Shown one piece after another: positions 18,714 through 29,493 of a DNA stretch of 64,000 nucleotides (position 1 is the stretch's first letter; the number at the start of each line of letters is the position of its first letter). The notes below the pieces were generated by a model. That model searched no databases. It was not told the origin of the DNA and was given only the letters and a program-made list of their open reading frames with translations. Source of the stretch: Microbulbifer sp. VAAF005 (GTDB lineage Bacteria > Pseudomonadota > Gammaproteobacteria > Pseudomonadales > Cellvibrionaceae). Position numbers and translations under genes: made by a program. The stretch lies in assembly GCF_030012985.1 (NCBI RefSeq), contig NZ_CP120233.1, positions 2,451,001 through 2,515,000 of the forward strand, given 5' to 3'.

Positions 18714-19724
18714 TTACAGGGGGCTTAACTTGCTGTCGCCTTTCAGGCTGGCCGGCGGCCAGTTTTCCAGGCGCATACCCAGGGACAAACCACGGGAAGC
18801 CAGTACGTCCTTGATTTCAGTCAGAGACTTCTTACCAAGATTCGGCGTCTTCAGCAGTTCTACTTCAGTGCGCTGAATCAGATCACCGATGTAGTAAATG
18901 TTCTCTGCCTTCAGACAGTTCGCCGAACGTACAGTCAACTCCAGGTCGTCTACCGGGCGCAGTAGTACCGGATCAACTTCAGGCTCTTCAGCCTTCGGCT
19001 GTGCATCCTTCTCGCCTTCCAGGTCCACAAATACTGCGAGCTGTTGCTGCAGAATAGTGGCGGCGCGACGAATAGCCTCTTCCGGGTCCAGGGTACCGTT
19101 GGTCTCCAGATCCAGAACCAGCTTATCCAGGTCAGTGCGCTGTTCTACACGCGCGCTTTCCACGCTGTAGGAAACGCGACGCACTGGGCTGTATGAAGCA
19201 TCCAGCTGCAGACGGCCAATTGCACGGCTTTCCTCTTCCTCGCCACGACGAGCATCGGCGGGCTGGTAGCCACGGCCGCGCGCTACAGTGAGACGCAGGT
19301 TGAGCTCGACATCACCAGTAATATTGGCGATCACGTGCTCAGGATTAACGATCTCGATGTCGTGATCTACCTGGATATCTCCAGCAGTCACCGCACCTGG
19401 GCCCTTTTTGCTCAGGCTCAATACCGCCTGATCCTTACCGTGCATAACAACGGCGATTTCTTTCAGGTTGAGCAGGATTTCAATTACATCTTCCTGCACA
19501 CCTTCGATCGCGCTGTACTCGTGCTCGACACCTTCGATTTCCACCTCGGTGACGGCGCAGCCCGGCATGGAGGACAGCAGGATGCGACGCAGCGCATTGC
19601 CAAGAGTGTGGCCAAAGCCACGCTCCAGGGGCTCCAAAATCACTTTGGCGTGATTCGGATTGTACTCGGTGACGTCAATACGACGCGGTGTCAAAAACTC
19701 GTTGACAGCAGTCTGCATAGCCAT
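18714..19724 (-). CDS. rpoA: RNA polymerase alpha subunit
   Basis: Assembles the core polymerase and contacts UP elements and activators. The 336 residues split into the N-terminal dimerisation domain (about 1-235, with [19 protein letters not shown]) and the C-terminal DNA-binding domain (about 255-325, with [17 protein letters not shown] and [12 protein letters not shown]), joined by an acidic linker. It is slightly longer than E. coli (329) because of the linker and tail. It lies between rpsD and rplQ, as in other gammaproteobacteria. A downstream ATG (MQTAVNEF, two codons in) is an equally plausible start. Confidence 0.99.
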   Translation of the reverse strand: MAMQTAVNEFLTPRRIDVTEYNPNHAKVILEPLERGFGHTLGNALRRILLSSMPGCAVTEVEIEGVEHEYSAIEGVQEDVIEILLNLKEIAVVMHGKDQAVLSLSKKGPGAVTAGDIQVDHDIEIVNPEHVIANITGDVELNLRLTVARGRGYQPADARRGEEEESRAIGRLQLDASYSPVRRVSYSVESARVEQRTDLDKLVLDLETNGTLDPEEAIRRAATILQQQLAVFVDLEGEKDAQPKAEEPEVDPVLLRPVDDLELTVRSANCLKAENIYYIGDLIQRTEVELLKTPNLGKKSLTEIKDVLASRGLSLGMRLENWPPASLKGDSKLSPL

Positions 19725-19762
19725 ACCTGTTTACAGTTGCATTCCTTAAAGTGGACTTATTG

Positions 19763-20383
19763 TTACTTGGAGTACAGTTCCACGATAAGGTTTTCGTTGA
19801 TCTCTGCCGGCAGATCGACACGATCCGGAGTGCGCTTGAAAGTGCCTTCCAGTTTGCTCGCGTTTACGTCTACCCACTCGACATCGCCACGCTGGGCAGC
19901 GAGGGAAACGGAATTCTGGATACGCAGCTGCTTCTTGGCTTTCTCACGTACAGCGATAACGTCGCCTTCTTTAACCTGGAAAGAAGGGATGTTAACGGTA
20001 GTGCCGTTTACAAGAATCGCTTTGTGGGAAACCAGCTGACGCGCTTCAGAGCGAGTTGAGCCGAAGCCCATGCGGTAAACCACGTTGTCCAGACGCTGCT
20101 CGAGAAGTTGCAGCAGGTTTTCACCTGTAGCGCCCTTCAGACGTGCTGCTTCCTTATAGTAGTTACGGAACTGCTTTTCCAGTACGCCGTAGATACGACG
20201 AACTTTTTGCTTTTCACGCAGCTGAATACCGTAGTCGGACAGACGACCGCGACCAGCGCCGTGCTGACCGGGTTTGGATTCTGCGCGACACTTGGAGTCG
20301 TGCGGACGAACACCACTCTTCAGCTGCAGGTCAGTCCCTTCACGACGGGACAGTTTACATTTTGGTCCAATATAACGTGCCAT
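19763..20383 (-). CDS. rpsD: 30S ribosomal protein S4
   Basis: Primary 16S-binding assembly protein, 206 aa, the same length as in E. coli. The start [19 protein letters not shown], the S4 RNA-binding domain (about 95-155, with [11 protein letters not shown] and [14 protein letters not shown]) and the C-terminal LIVELYSK are intact. In E. coli S4 represses its own operon by binding the rpsM leader; the same position in this operon makes that likely here. The gene is 15 bp after rpsK. Confidence 0.99.
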   Translation of the reverse strand: MARYIGPKCKLSRREGTDLQLKSGVRPHDSKCRAESKPGQHGAGRGRLSDYGIQLREKQKVRRIYGVLEKQFRNYYKEAARLKGATGENLLQLLEQRLDNVVYRMGFGSTRSEARQLVSHKAILVNGTTVNIPSFQVKEGDVIAVREKAKKQLRIQNSVSLAAQRGDVEWVDVNASKLEGTFKRTPDRVDLPAEINENLIVELYSK

Positions 20384-20398
20384 TTTGTCAGCCCCCTC

Positions 20399-20788
20399 TT
20401 ACACGCGACGCTTTTTAGGTGGACGACATCCGTTATGCGGGATAGGCGTCACGTCGGTGATGTTGGTGATCTTGTAGCCGCAGTTGTTCAGTGCACGAAC
20501 GGCAGATTCGCGACCGGGGCCAGGGCCCTTAACTTCTACGTCGAGGTTTTTCAGGCCGTATTCCTGAGCTGCAGTACCTGCGCGCTCAGCGGCAACCTGG
20601 GCTGCAAACGGGGTGCTCTTACGCGAGCCACGGAAGCCAGATCCACCTGCGGTGGCCCAGCTGAGGGTATTACCCTGGCGATCAGTGATCGTCACGATCG
20701 TGTTGTTGAACGATGCGTGGATGTGGGCAATACCGTCGACAACGGTCTTTTTGACCTTTTTGCGAACAGTAGTTTTTGGCTTAGCCAT
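20399..20788 (-). CDS. rpsK: 30S ribosomal protein S11
   Basis: Platform protein that helps form the mRNA exit region, 129 aa as in E. coli. The core [18 protein letters not shown], the Gly-rich [17 protein letters not shown] and the basic end [10 protein letters not shown] are unmistakable. It follows rpsM after an 89-bp gap and precedes rpsD by 15 bp within the alpha operon. Confidence 0.99.
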   Translation of the reverse strand: MAKPKTTVRKKVKKTVVDGIAHIHASFNNTIVTITDRQGNTLSWATAGGSGFRGSRKSTPFAAQVAAERAGTAAQEYGLKNLDVEVKGPGPGRESAVRALNNCGYKITNITDVTPIPHNGCRPPKKRRV

Positions 20789-20877
20789 ACCAGTATCCTA
20801 AATCCTGTATCAAATCCCCTCGGCGATTAGCCGGACGGGGCATCTTGAACCGCGATTTCGCGCCTTTTAGTTAAGGC

Positions 20878-21234
20878 TTACTTGCGAATCGGCTTGCGCG
20901 GACCCTTACGGGTGCGAGCATTGGTCTTGGTGCGCTGACCACGCAGCGGCAAGCTGCGACGGTGACGCAGACCGCGATAACAACCCAGGTCCATCAAACG
21001 CTTGATGTTCATGGATATTTCACGGCGCAGGTCGCCTTCCACGGTCAGTTTTGCAACTTCACCACGGATGGTTTCGATCTGCTCTTCAGACAGTTCGCGG
21101 ATTTTGGTGGATTCAGCGATACCAACCGCTGCCAAAATAGACTTAGCCGTAGTGCGACCAACCCCATAAATGTGGGTCAGGGAGATTACGGCGTGCTTGT
21201 GGTCTGGTACATTGACACCAGCAATACGTGCCAT
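20878..21234 (-). CDS. rpsM: 30S ribosomal protein S13
   Basis: Head protein that contacts the P-site tRNA and bridges to the large subunit, 118 aa from this start, equal to E. coli. The frame extends five codons further upstream to a GTG, but [19 protein letters not shown] is the conserved N-terminus and GGAG lies ahead of this ATG, so I chose 21234. The HhH-like region [13 protein letters not shown] and the basic tail [17 protein letters not shown] are present. First gene of the alpha operon. Confidence 0.98.
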   Translation of the reverse strand: MARIAGVNVPDHKHAVISLTHIYGVGRTTAKSILAAVGIAESTKIRELSEEQIETIRGEVAKLTVEGDLRREISMNIKRLMDLGCYRGLRHRRSLPLRGQRTKTNARTRKGPRKPIRK

Positions 21235-21578
21235 AGAGGCGTACTCCACGTATTGGAGTCACTGCTTTATATTAAGTATGTGACTCTACTTTGATTTCGG
21301 CGCTGACAGCGACTAAAAAACCGGCGGCGCCACCAAAAAGGCGCGCAAGAATAGCTTTTCAGACACTAATTTGCAATAGCCAACGTCCGCATCGGTCCCC
21401 CGAAGCGGATGAAGACGACAGTCAACGCCCCCAGTTGGAAGTTTGCTGTTGCTCACTTCCCACCCCAAAAAACTTCCCGGGGTGTTGCCATTCGATACGG
21501 GGCTGTATCGAGTAGCGAATTTTTCCAGCTTTTACAGAGGCGCCCTGTGGGCGCTCTCCGCAAGGGGCTGGCCCCTTC
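21235..21578 (-). promoter_or_regulatory. Alpha-operon leader region with promoter and hairpins
   Basis: A 344-bp gap between rpmJ and rpsM. Next to the rpmJ stop there are two GC-rich hairpins: AAGGGGC/GCCCCTT (21562-21577) and GCGCCC/GGGCGC (21540-21554); neither has a T tract. A sigma70 promoter TTGCAA (21371-21376), 17-bp spacer, TATTCT (21348-21353) with a GC-rich discriminator follows. Downstream of it is a leader of about 110 nt that includes a GGTGGCGCCGCC palindrome and T6. By position this is where S4 autoregulation acts in E. coli; the exact pseudoknot is not demonstrated. Confidence 0.65.
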
Positions 21579-21695
21579 TTAGCCTTGACGCTGCTTGTGA
21601 CGTGGCTCAGCGCTGCAGATTACCCGCAGAACACCCTTGCGACGCACGATTTTGCAGTTACGGCAGATCTTTTTTACAGAAGCGCGTACTTTCAT
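21579..21695 (-). CDS. rpmJ: 50S ribosomal protein L36
   Basis: Smallest large-subunit protein, 38 aa, equal to E. coli. It starts [17 protein letters not shown] and ends RHKQRQG. The zinc-ribbon ligands are all present: Cys11, Cys14, Cys27 and His33, so it is the zinc-binding (C+) form, the one that zinc limitation would affect. It lies 41 bp after secY and closes the spc operon; hairpins follow its stop. Confidence 0.97.
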   Translation of the reverse strand: MKVRASVKKICRNCKIVRRKGVLRVICSAEPRHKQRQG

Positions 21696-21736
21696 GACCT
21701 TACCTCAATTCAATCAAACTGCGAGCAGGCGACGCC

Positions 21737-23083
21737 CTAGCGACGACCGTAGCTTTGCAGGTTAGATTTTTTCATCAAACCCTCGTACTGGTGCGACAGC
21801 AGATGCGATTGTACCTGTGCCATAAAGTCCATCACTACGACTACAACGATCAGCAGTGAGGTACCCCCCAGATAGAAGGGAACGTTAAACCCAACCACCA
21901 GGAACTGCGGCAGCAGGGATACCAGTGCGATGTATACAGCACCCACCAGAGTGAGGCGAGTCAGCACGCTATCGATATAGCGGGCCGTCTGCTCTCCAGG
22001 GCGAATACCTGGCACATAAGCACCGGACTTTTTCAGGTTATCCGCAACTTCATTCGGGTTGAACATCAACGCCGTGTAGAAGAAACAGAAGAAACCAATC
22101 AACAGTGCGAACAGAATAATGTTCAGCGGTTGCCCTGGTCCAAGCTGCAACGCCATCCACTGCAGGATCTCTGCACCGAGACCTTCCCCGCCCTGACCAA
22201 ACCACTGTGCCAGTGTGGCCGGGAACAACAGGATACTGCTGGCAAAGATTACCGGAATTACACCGGCCATGTTTACCTTCAGCGGCAAGTGGCTCGCCTG
22301 TGCAGCTGGAGCTGCAGAGTAACGTCCCGCTTGGCGCCTGGCGTGGTTGATCGTAATGCGACGCTGGCCGCGTTCCATAACAACCACAAAGAACACTACA
22401 GCAAGAGCGATGACGCCAATCATCAACAGCATGAGTATGTGCAGCTCACCCTGTCTCGCCTGTTCAAATGCCTGGCCGATGGCACCGGGTAAACCGGCGA
22501 CAATACCGGCAAAAATCAGCATGGAAATGCCGTTGCCAACACCGCGCTCAGTGATCTGCTCACCGAGCCACATCATAAATACAGCACCAGTCACCAGTGA
22601 CGTTACCGCCACAAAGTAAAAACCAAACGCGGGCTCAGATGAGTAAGCCAGGTTCTGCCCTGCCAGGCCGAAAGTCATACCGATCCCCTGAATCAGGGCC
22701 AGTATTACCGTCAGATAGCGGGTGTACTGGTTGATCTTACGTCTTCCGGCCTCCCCTTCCTTCTTCAACGCTTCCAGAGAGGGAGTCACCGCGCTCATCA
22801 ACTGCATGATGATGGACGCGGAGATGTAGGGCATGATGCCCAGCGCCAGAATACTCATCCTTTCCAGGGCGCCGCCTGAAAACATGTTAAACAGGCCAAG
22901 GATGGTTCCCTGGTTCTGGTTAAACAGGTTTGACAGCTTTTCCGGATCAATGCCGGGCACCGGAATATGTGTCCCCAGTCGATAAACAAGAATCGCTAGA
23001 AACAGAAAACGAAGGCGAGCCCAAAGCTCGCCCAATCCCTTGCTGTTGCCCAGGGGATTTCCACCGGATCCTGGTCGTGCCAT
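21737..23083 (-). CDS. secY: Preprotein translocase subunit SecY
   Basis: Channel-forming membrane protein of the Sec translocon, partner of SecE (49611-49979) and SecG. The 448 residues (E. coli 443) give ten hydrophobic segments. The plug region follows TM1 (VPGIDPEKL), and cytoplasmic loops carry [17 protein letters not shown] (about 171-187) and [22 protein letters not shown]. It is 11 bp after rplO in the spc operon, as in other Proteobacteria. Confidence 0.99.
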   Translation of the reverse strand: MARPGSGGNPLGNSKGLGELWARLRFLFLAILVYRLGTHIPVPGIDPEKLSNLFNQNQGTILGLFNMFSGGALERMSILALGIMPYISASIIMQLMSAVTPSLEALKKEGEAGRRKINQYTRYLTVILALIQGIGMTFGLAGQNLAYSSEPAFGFYFVAVTSLVTGAVFMMWLGEQITERGVGNGISMLIFAGIVAGLPGAIGQAFEQARQGELHILMLLMIGVIALAVVFFVVVMERGQRRITINHARRQAGRYSAAPAAQASHLPLKVNMAGVIPVIFASSILLFPATLAQWFGQGGEGLGAEILQWMALQLGPGQPLNIILFALLIGFFCFFYTALMFNPNEVADNLKKSGAYVPGIRPGEQTARYIDSVLTRLTLVGAVYIALVSLLPQFLVVGFNVPFYLGGTSLLIVVVVVMDFMAQVQSHLLSHQYEGLMKKSNLQSYGRR

Positions 23084-23094
23084 TGGCGCCTCGA

Positions 23095-23529
23095 TTAGTC
23101 TTCTATTTTACCGCCAGCAGCTTCAATCGCTGCCTTTGCACCTTTGGTAACTCCCAGACCCTTAACGGTAACAGCTTTGGTCAGCTCACCTGAGAGGAAC
23201 ACTTTGGCGCGTTTAATATGGCTGCCGATAATATCGGCATTCTTAAGCGCTGCCAAATCGATTACGTCATTTTCTACCTTCGCCAGCTCAGCCAGACGTA
23301 CTTCTGCGGTAAAGCGAGAAACACGAGCGGTGAAACCGTACTTAGGAAGACGCTTCTGCAAAGGCATCTGACCGCCTTCGAAGCCCGGACGAACACTGCC
23401 GCCGGAACGCGCTTTCTGACCTTTGTGGCCGCGGCCACCGGTCTTACCAATTCCGCTACCAATACCGCGACCAACGCGCTTGGCGCTGTGCTTGTGGCCT
23501 GGTGCTGGAGACAAGTCGTTCAAACGCAT
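23095..23529 (-). CDS. rplO: 50S ribosomal protein L15
   Basis: Late-assembly protein of the large subunit, 144 aa from this start, as in E. coli. [22 protein letters not shown] is the family N-terminus with the long Gly/Arg/Lys-rich extension ([22 protein letters not shown]). An upstream ATG in frame (at 23544) overlaps rpmD and is rejected. The gene begins 1 bp after the rpmD stop, so the two are coupled. Confidence 0.98.
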   Translation of the reverse strand: MRLNDLSPAPGHKHSAKRVGRGIGSGIGKTGGRGHKGQKARSGGSVRPGFEGGQMPLQKRLPKYGFTARVSRFTAEVRLAELAKVENDVIDLAALKNADIIGSHIKRAKVFLSGELTKAVTVKGLGVTKGAKAAIEAAGGKIED

Positions 23530-23530
23530 G

Positions 23531-23716
23531 TTATTCCCCCTCAACCTTAACCAGGTAGTTTACTTTGTTGATCATACCGCGCACGGAGGGAGTATCCTCC
23601 ACTTCCACTGTGTGGCCGATGCGGCGCAGGCCCAGACCCGCAACGCACGCCTGATGACTTTTCAGGCGTCCGTTGATGCTTTTGGTCTGGGTCACTTTTA
23701 TGGTCTTCTTAGCCAT
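23531..23716 (-). CDS. rpmD: 50S ribosomal protein L30
   Basis: Small large-subunit protein, 61 aa (E. coli 59). The core [27 protein letters not shown], broken here only by wording, is the family signature, followed by the [18 protein letters not shown] strand-helix region. It sits between rpsE (38 bp upstream) and rplO (1 bp downstream) in the standard spc order. Confidence 0.98.
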   Translation of the reverse strand: MAKKTIKVTQTKSINGRLKSHQACVAGLGLRRIGHTVEVEDTPSVRGMINKVNYLVKVEGE

Positions 23717-23754
23717 GGTCTTAACCCACCAATAACCTTAAATCCGAGCTGTAA

Positions 23755-24261
23755 TTAGCCCAGAATCTCTTCGACAGATTTACCGCGCTTGGCAGCTACA
23801 TCTTCCGGGCTCTGCATTTGCTCCAGAGCTTTGAAAGTTGCACGTACTACGTTCACCGGGTTGGTGGAGCCGTAACACTTAGCCAATACGTTGTGTACAC
23901 CAGCCATTTCCAGAACGGAGCGCATAGCACCGCCGGCAATTACACCGGTACCCTGGGAAGCGGGCTGCATGTAAATCTTGGAACCGCCGTGGCGACCATT
24001 GGTAGCGTACTGGATGGTGTCACCATTCAGGTCTACCTGGATCATGTTGCGGCGTGCAGATTCCATCGCCTTTTGAATCGCTACAGGCACTTCACGTGCC
24101 TTGCCGCGACCAAAGCCAACACGGCCATTGCCATCACCAACTACGGTCAGTGCGGTAAAGGCGAAGATACGACCACCTTTAACAGTCTTGGCAACGCGGT
24201 TGACCTGGACCAGCTTCTCCTGCAGGCCTTCGTCGTTGCTTTTGTCTTTCTCTCTAGCCAT
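23755..24261 (-). CDS. rpsE: 30S ribosomal protein S5
   Basis: Protein at the mRNA entry site that influences decoding accuracy, 168 aa (E. coli 167). The double-stranded RNA-binding-like N-terminal domain carries [23 protein letters not shown] and GRGKAREVP; the C-terminal half has the [21 protein letters not shown] region. It is 10 bp after rplR and 38 bp before rpmD. Confidence 0.99.
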   Translation of the reverse strand: MAREKDKSNDEGLQEKLVQVNRVAKTVKGGRIFAFTALTVVGDGNGRVGFGRGKAREVPVAIQKAMESARRNMIQVDLNGDTIQYATNGRHGGSKIYMQPASQGTGVIAGGAMRSVLEMAGVHNVLAKCYGSTNPVNVVRATFKALEQMQSPEDVAAKRGKSVEEILG

Positions 24262-24271
24262 AACTCAACCC

Positions 24272-24622
24272 TTAGAATTTCAGACCGGCTTCGCGGGCAG
24301 CGTCAGCCAGAGCCTTAACACGGCCATGGTATCTGAAGCCGCTACGATCGAAGGCAACTTGTTCAACGCCAGCGGCTTTCGCGCGCTCAGCGATCAGTTT
24401 GCCAACTGCGGCAGCAGCGTCAGCGTTGCCAGTTTTACCAGAGCGCAGGTCCTTGTCCAGGGTAGAGGCGGAAGCCAATACCGCGCTGCCTTCGGCAGAC
24501 AGGATCTGTGCGTAAATGTGGCGCGGGGTGCGGTTCACGGTGAGGCGAACGGCGCCCAGCTCACGGATCTTGGCGCGGGCACGACGTGCACGACGCAAGC
24601 GAGATGCTTTCTTAACGTTCAT
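24272..24622 (-). CDS. rplR: 50S ribosomal protein L18
   Basis: Binds 5S rRNA in the central protuberance with L5, 116 aa (E. coli 117). The basic N-terminus ([21 protein letters not shown]) and the later [21 protein letters not shown] are typical. It lies 13 bp after rplF in the spc operon. Confidence 0.98.
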   Translation of the reverse strand: MNVKKASRLRRARRARAKIRELGAVRLTVNRTPRHIYAQILSAEGSAVLASASTLDKDLRSGKTGNADAAAAVGKLIAERAKAAGVEQVAFDRSGFRYHGRVKALADAAREAGLKF

Positions 24623-24635
24623 ATCTATGCCCTAC

Positions 24636-25169
24636 TTACTTCTTCTTGGCCTCTTTGCGATACACGCGCTCGTCGGCATAACGGACACCCTTACCTTTGT
24701 AGGGCTCCGGCGGACGGAACGAGCGGATCTCAGCGGCCACTTGGCCCAGCAGCTGTTTATTGCTGCTCTTCAGTACGATTTCAGTCTGGGATGGAGTTTC
24801 CGCAGTCACGCCTTCCGGCAACTGATAATCGATCGGATGGGAGAAGCCCAGGGTCAGGTTAACCGCTTTACCGGCTGCTTTCGCACGATAACCAACACCC
24901 AGCAACTGCAGCTTCTTCTCGAAGCCCTTGCTTACGCCTATCACCATGTTATTGACCAAAGCACGGGTGGTACCCGCCAAGGCTCTGGCCTGCTTGGAGT
25001 TATTGCGCGCGGCAAAAGTCAGCTGGCTTTCAGCCTCGCTCACTTCTACATCACCGTGAATAACCATATCCAGGTTACCGCTACCGCCTTTAACAGCGAT
25101 ATTTTGACCTTTCAGGTCTACGGTTACACCTGCGGGGATAACTACCGGACTATTTGCTACTCGAGACAT
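24636..25169 (-). CDS. rplF: 50S ribosomal protein L6
   Basis: Large-subunit protein near the sarcin-ricin loop and the factor-binding site, 177 aa as in E. coli. Two L6 repeats are visible: the first starts [15 protein letters not shown], and the second includes [15 protein letters not shown] and ends with the signature [14 protein letters not shown]. It is 12 bp after rpsH. Confidence 0.99.
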   Translation of the reverse strand: MSRVANSPVVIPAGVTVDLKGQNIAVKGGSGNLDMVIHGDVEVSEAESQLTFAARNNSKQARALAGTTRALVNNMVIGVSKGFEKKLQLLGVGYRAKAAGKAVNLTLGFSHPIDYQLPEGVTAETPSQTEIVLKSSNKQLLGQVAAEIRSFRPPEPYKGKGVRYADERVYRKEAKKK

Positions 25170-25181
25170 TGCAACCCCCGC

Positions 25182-25574
25182 TTAGAATACGGTGCAAAGC
25201 ACTTCGCCACCGATACCAGCCTGACGTGCAGCGCGGTCAGTCATCACACCATTAGAGGTGGAAACGATCGCGACACCCAGGCCACCACGTACGGTAGGCA
25301 GAGCTTTTTTACCAGTGTAAGCGCGCAGGCCCGGACGGGAAACGCGATTGAGCTCGGCAATAACCGGCTTGCCCTGGAAGTATTTCAGAGCAATGGTCAG
25401 TTCCGGCTTAGCGCCTTCGCTTACGTTTAAATCAGTAACGTAACCTTCGTCTTTCAGGACTTTGGCCACTGCTACTTTCAGTTTGGATGATGGCAGGGTG
25501 ACTTCCGCCTTTCCGCGCGCCAGGGCATTGCGGATGCGAGTCAGCATATCTGCCAACGGATCTTGCATACTCAT
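25182..25574 (-). CDS. rpsH: 30S ribosomal protein S8
   Basis: Central-domain 16S-binding protein, 130 aa as in E. coli, starting [18 protein letters not shown] and ending [11 protein letters not shown]. In E. coli S8 represses the spc operon by binding mRNA near rplE; the gene order here is compatible, but I did not identify that site. It is 40 bp after rpsN. Confidence 0.99.
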   Translation of the reverse strand: MSMQDPLADMLTRIRNALARGKAEVTLPSSKLKVAVAKVLKDEGYVTDLNVSEGAKPELTIALKYFQGKPVIAELNRVSRPGLRAYTGKKALPTVRGGLGVAIVSTSNGVMTDRAARQAGIGGEVLCTVF

Positions 25575-25614
25575 CTTATGAGACTCCTCAAATCTGCCTT
25601 AAACCAGCTGGTAA

Positions 25615-25920
25615 TTACCAGCTGGACTTCACGAGGCCAGGAACATCACCACGCATCGCAGCTTCACGAAGCTTGTTACGGCACAGGCCGAACTTGCGGT
25701 ATACAGCGTGGGGGCGACCAGTAATACGACAGCGGCGTTGCTGACGTACCGGGCTTGCATCGCGCGGCATTTTCTGCAGCTTGAGTTGAGCCTCCCACTG
25801 CTCCTCTTCGGAAGCAGTGGAACTGGCGATGATCGCCTTCAGCTCTTGACGCTTCTCGGCGTACTTAGCTGCGGTTCGAGCGCGCTTGTTTTCGCGCGCA
25901 ATCATGGATTTCTTCGCCAT
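25615..25920 (-). CDS. rpsN: 30S ribosomal protein S14
   Basis: Head protein, 101 aa as in E. coli, the long zinc-independent form: the region where zinc-type S14 has CxxC pairs reads [24 protein letters not shown]. The start [21 protein letters not shown] is typical. It lies 9 bp after rplE. Confidence 0.98.
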   Translation of the reverse strand: MAKKSMIARENKRARTAAKYAEKRQELKAIIASSTASEEEQWEAQLKLQKMPRDASPVRQQRRCRITGRPHAVYRKFGLCRNKLREAAMRGDVPGLVKSSW

Positions 25921-25929
25921 GGAATCCTC

Positions 25930-26469
25930 TTAACCCTTGAAAGGGAAGTTGAACGCTTTCAGCAGCGCACGACCTTGATCGTCGTTTGCAGCTGTAGTGG
26001 TAATACAAATATCCAGACCGCGGAGCTTGTCTACTTTGTCGTAGTCAATTTCCGGGAAGATGATTTGCTCAGTCACGCCCATAGAGAAGTTACCGCGGCC
26101 GTCGAACTGCTTCGGGCTAATGCCACGGAAGTCGCGGATACGCGGAATCGCGATGTCAACCAAACGCTCCAGGAACTCATACATGCGCTCACCGCGCAGA
26201 GTTACCTTGCAGCCGATCGGCCAACCGTCACGAATCTTAAAGCCCGCAATAGACTTGCGCGCTTTAGTAACGATGGGCTTTTGACCAGTAATTGCTGTCA
26301 TATCGTTGACAGCGTGCTCCAGCACCTTCTTATCACCAATCGCTTCACCAACACCCATGTTGATGGTGATCTTGGTGATGCGCGGCACTGCCATCACATT
26401 CTCGAGACCAAGCTCTTCTTTTAGCTTGGCCACGAGGTCCTTAGTGTAGAGCTCTTTAAGCTTTGCCAT
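25930..26469 (-). CDS. rplE: 50S ribosomal protein L5
   Basis: Binds 5S rRNA and contacts the P-site tRNA from the central protuberance; 179 aa as in E. coli. Conserved stretches: [42 protein letters not shown] and the C-terminal [20 protein letters not shown]. It is 31 bp after rplX. Confidence 0.99.
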   Translation of the reverse strand: MAKLKELYTKDLVAKLKEELGLENVMAVPRITKITINMGVGEAIGDKKVLEHAVNDMTAITGQKPIVTKARKSIAGFKIRDGWPIGCKVTLRGERMYEFLERLVDIAIPRIRDFRGISPKQFDGRGNFSMGVTEQIIFPEIDYDKVDKLRGLDICITTTAANDDQGRALLKAFNFPFKG

Positions 26470-26500
26470 GATCTACCAACCTGCTTTTGCGTCAAGAGCC

Positions 26501-26812
26501 TTAGATGGCTTCGCCGCTGGATTTGAAGACGCGAATCTTAGTGCCGTCTTCCAGTACTTTAAAGCCCACCCGGTCAGCCTTCTGGGTGTTAGGGTTGAAG
26601 ATGGCTACGTTGGAAGCTTGGATAGCAGCTTCTTTCTCAACGATGCCACCTGCAATACCCATCTGTGGGTTTGGCTTTTGGTGCTTTTTGATCATCTGTA
26701 TGCCGGAGACAATCAGACGACCGTCGTTCAGTACTTTACGTACTGAACCACGTTTGCCCTTGTCACGACCGGCGATAACGATCACTTCGTCGTCACGCTT
26801 GATCTTGCGCAT
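26501..26812 (-). CDS. rplX: 50S ribosomal protein L24
   Basis: Assembly-initiating large-subunit protein near the exit tunnel, 103 aa (E. coli 104). The KOW motif near the N-terminus ([17 protein letters not shown], about residues 8-24) and the [21 protein letters not shown] segment identify it. It lies 20 bp after rplN. Confidence 0.98.
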   Translation of the reverse strand: MRKIKRDDEVIVIAGRDKGKRGSVRKVLNDGRLIVSGIQMIKKHQKPNPQMGIAGGIVEKEAAIQASNVAIFNPNTQKADRVGFKVLEDGTKIRVFKSSGEAI

Positions 26813-26832
26813 AACTCTTCTCCGCTCGAGGC

Positions 26833-27201
26833 CTAGATAACTTCGGGAGCGAGGGAGATGATCTTCATGAACTTCTCACCGCGCAATTCGCGAGTTACCG
26901 GACCAAAAATACGGGTGCCAACCGGCGCCAGTTGCTGGTTCAGCAGCACCGCTGCGTTATCGTCAAATTTAATCAGGGAACCGTCCGCGCGACGCACACC
27001 TTTTTTGGTGCGAACCACAACGGCGTTCATTACCTGACCTTTCTTCACTTTACCGCGGGGGATGGCTTCCTTAACGGTTACCTTGATAATGTCGCCCACG
27101 CCGGCATAACGACGATGGGAGCCGCCCAGCACCTTGATGCACATGACGCGGCGAGCCCCACTGTTGTCAGCTACTTCTAAGTAGGATTCCGCTTGAATCA
27201 T
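26833..27201 (-). CDS. rplN: 50S ribosomal protein L14
   Basis: Intersubunit-bridge protein and a binding partner of the silencing factor RsfS in known systems; 122 aa (E. coli 123). It starts [21 protein letters not shown] and carries the signature [22 protein letters not shown]. First gene of the spc group in E. coli order, 46 bp after rpsQ. Confidence 0.99.
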   Translation of the reverse strand: MIQAESYLEVADNSGARRVMCIKVLGGSHRRYAGVGDIIKVTVKEAIPRGKVKKGQVMNAVVVRTKKGVRRADGSLIKFDDNAAVLLNQQLAPVGTRIFGPVTRELRGEKFMKIISLAPEVI

Positions 27202-27247
27202 TGTCTCTCTCCGAAACCTTTCAATTCGGCAGTCAATGCGCTAGGGG

Positions 27248-27511
27248 TTATACCTTCGCCGCACGCTCTACAATTTTCTGCAAAGCCCAAGATTTGCTCT
27301 TGGACAGAGGACGAGATTCCTCGATGGTTACAACATCACCGATGCTGCAATCATTGTTCTCATCATGTGCCTTGAGCTTTGTGGACTTGTTTACAATTTT
27401 GCCGTAGATCGGGTGCTTAACACGGCGCTCGATCAAAACGGTGATGGTTTTATCCATCTTGTCACTCACAACCTTGCCGGTCAGAGTACGCTTCAGTTTT
27501 GCTTCAGCCAT
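27248..27511 (-). CDS. rpsQ: 30S ribosomal protein S17
   Basis: Primary 16S-binding OB-fold protein, 87 aa (E. coli 84). Core [21 protein letters not shown] and [18 protein letters not shown] are typical. It begins 2 bp after the rpmC stop and is the last gene of the S10 group. Confidence 0.98.
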   Translation of the reverse strand: MAEAKLKRTLTGKVVSDKMDKTITVLIERRVKHPIYGKIVNKSTKLKAHDENNDCSIGDVVTIEESRPLSKSKSWALQKIVERAAKV

Positions 27512-27513
27512 GA

Positions 27514-27705
27514 TTAATTACCTGCCTTCTCGGTCAACACAGTCTTTATGCGAGCAATGTCGCGACGAGTCTGCTTCAGCAGATGAGTCTGAGCCAGTTG
27601 ACCGGTGGATTTTTGCATACGAAGCTTAAATTGAGCTTCGAGCTGGTTCAGCAGTTCCTGGTTCAGCTCTTCAACTGACTTTTCGCGTAGATCTGCAGTC
27701 TTCAT
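27514..27705 (-). CDS. rpmC: 50S ribosomal protein L29
   Basis: Small helical protein at the exit tunnel, 63 aa as in E. coli, with the central [20 protein letters not shown] and a C-terminal [14 protein letters not shown]. The ATG overlaps the rplP TAA by 1 bp (TAATG), so translation is coupled. Confidence 0.98.
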   Translation of the reverse strand: MKTADLREKSVEELNQELLNQLEAQFKLRMQKSTGQLAQTHLLKQTRRDIARIKTVLTEKAGN

Positions 27706-28118
27706 TACATCACCGAACGCTTAACGAAAGTTGTTTTTACAGGCAGCTTGGCCGCAGCTAGTGCGAAAGCCTCACGAGCCAGCTCCTCGGACACACCCTC
27801 CATCTCATAGAGGACCTTGCCCGGCTGGATCTGAGCTACCCAGTATTCAACGCCACCTTTACCTTTACCCATTCGAACTTCGAGGGGCTTATTGGTAATT
27901 GGCTTGTCTGGAAACACACGAATCCAGATTTTACCGCCACGTTTAATGTGACGAGTCATTGCGCGACGAGCCGCTTCGATCTGGCGCGCAGTAATGCGAC
28001 CACGACCGGTAGCCTTAAGGCCAAACTCGCCAAAGCTCACTTTAGAGCCGCGCTGAGCAAGACCGCGGTTGCGACCCTTCTGTACCTTGCGGAATTTTGT
28101 ACGCTTTGGTTGCAGCAT
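27705..28118 (-). CDS. rplP: 50S ribosomal protein L16
   Basis: Contacts the A-site tRNA elbow, 137 aa (E. coli 136). It starts [19 protein letters not shown]; the core [21 protein letters not shown] and the [21 protein letters not shown] region are intact. It lies 11 bp after rpsC and overlaps rpmC by 1 bp. Confidence 0.99.
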   Translation of the reverse strand: MLQPKRTKFRKVQKGRNRGLAQRGSKVSFGEFGLKATGRGRITARQIEAARRAMTRHIKRGGKIWIRVFPDKPITNKPLEVRMGKGKGGVEYWVAQIQPGKVLYEMEGVSEELAREAFALAAAKLPVKTTFVKRSVM

Positions 28119-28129
28119 TTGCGTACCCC

Positions 28130-28810
28130 TTATTTAGCAGCTTTTTTGCGGCTCTTTACCGGCTTCTCATCGGGCACTTCGTCACCGATTACCTCGCCTT
28201 TAAAGATCCACACCTTGATACCGATGATGCCGTAAGTAGTCTTCGCTTCAACATTGGCGTAGTCGATGTTGGCGCGCAGGGTGTGCAGGGGCACACGGCC
28301 TTCGCGATACCATTCGGTACGCGCGATTTCTGCACCGCCAAGACGGCCACTTACTTGAATCTTGATACCTTCGGCACCCTGACGCATAGCGTTCTGTACG
28401 GCACGCTTCATAGCGCGACGGAACATAACACGGCGTTCCAGCTGCTGGGCAACGTTCTGGCCAACCAGAGCCGCGTCCATATCAGGCTTGCGCACTTCTT
28501 CGATGTCGATGTGCACAGGTACGCCCATCTGCGCGCTTACTTCTTTGCGCAGACGTTCTACGTCTTCACCTTTTTTACCGATCACGATGCCCGGACGTGC
28601 AGTGTGAATCTTCACACGTGCAGTGTTTGCCGGACGTTCGATCTCGATACGGCTCACAGAAGCGTGGGCCAGTTTTTTGCGAATGTATTCGCGAACTTTC
28701 AGATCCGTGTACAGCTTGTCTGCGTACTCGTCGCTGCCGGCATACCAAACAGAGGTATGCTTTTTAACGATACCCAGACGAATGCCGGTAGGATGTACTT
28801 TTTGTCCCAT
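28130..28810 (-). CDS. rpsC: 30S ribosomal protein S3
   Basis: mRNA entry-site protein with helicase role, 226 aa (E. coli 233). The N-terminal [18 protein letters not shown] is the family start; a KH domain lies at about 45-105 with the GxxG loop in [12 protein letters not shown]; the S3 C-terminal domain includes [22 protein letters not shown], then a Lys-rich tail. It follows rplV by 19 bp. Confidence 0.99.
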   Translation of the reverse strand: MGQKVHPTGIRLGIVKKHTSVWYAGSDEYADKLYTDLKVREYIRKKLAHASVSRIEIERPANTARVKIHTARPGIVIGKKGEDVERLRKEVSAQMGVPVHIDIEEVRKPDMDAALVGQNVAQQLERRVMFRRAMKRAVQNAMRQGAEGIKIQVSGRLGGAEIARTEWYREGRVPLHTLRANIDYANVEAKTTYGIIGIKVWIFKGEVIGDEVPDEKPVKSRKKAAK

Positions 28811-28829
28811 GGTTTTCTCGCCTGCTCTC

Positions 28830-29162
28830 TTATTTCTCGGCCACTTTCACAGTGATGTGACAAGTACGCTTAAGAATGCGATCAGCACGACCTTTAGCAC
28901 GCGGCTTAATGCGCTTCATGGTCATACCTTCGTCCACAAAAATTGTGGAAACCTTCAGCTCGTCAACGTCAGCACCTTCGTTGTGCTCAGCGTTGGCAAT
29001 GGCCGACTCCAGTACTTTCTTAATGATCGCCGCACCCTTTTTAGTACTGAAAGCCAGTATATCCAGGGCCTCTTCAACGCCTTTGCCGCGAACCTGATCA
29101 GCTACCAGTCGCGCCTTTTGCGCCGATAGACGTGCGCCGCGTAATTTTGCTGCTACTTCCAT
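28830..29162 (-). CDS. rplV: 50S ribosomal protein L22
   Basis: Lines the nascent peptide tunnel through its beta hairpin; 110 aa as in E. coli. It starts [22 protein letters not shown], and the hairpin region is [21 protein letters not shown]. No deletion of the macrolide-resistance type is seen in the hairpin. It is 15 bp after rpsS. Confidence 0.98.
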   Translation of the reverse strand: MEVAAKLRGARLSAQKARLVADQVRGKGVEEALDILAFSTKKGAAIIKKVLESAIANAEHNEGADVDELKVSTIFVDEGMTMKRIKPRAKGRADRILKRTCHITVKVAEK

Positions 29163-29177
29163 CTTTATAACCTCGGC

Positions 29178-29456
29178 TTAGCGCTTCTTCGCTTTCTTGT
29201 CCGCAGCATGACCGCGGTAAGTGCGGGTAGCAGCGAACTCGCCCAGTTTATGGCCAACCATTTCTTCGTTAACCAAAACGGGCACGTGTTGACGACCGTT
29301 GTGCACGGCAATCGTCAGTCCAACCATTTCCGGCATAATCATGGAACGGCGGGACCAGGTTTTAATCGGCCGGCGATCGTTTGCTGCAATCGCTGCCTCC
29401 ACCTTCTTGATCAAATGCAGATCAATAAAGGGACCTTTCTTTAATGAGCGTGGCAC
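29178..29456 (-). CDS. rpsS: 30S ribosomal protein S19
   Basis: Head protein that contacts S13 and tRNA, 92 aa as in E. coli. It starts [41 protein letters not shown] and the final [17 protein letters not shown] are the conserved blocks. It follows rplB by 37 bp. Confidence 0.99.
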   Translation of the reverse strand: MPRSLKKGPFIDLHLIKKVEAAIAANDRRPIKTWSRRSMIMPEMVGLTIAVHNGRQHVPVLVNEEMVGHKLGEFAATRTYRGHAADKKAKKR

Positions 29457-29493
29457 TGTCGATTCCTCTCTAGCTGCTCAGACATCGCGCGGC

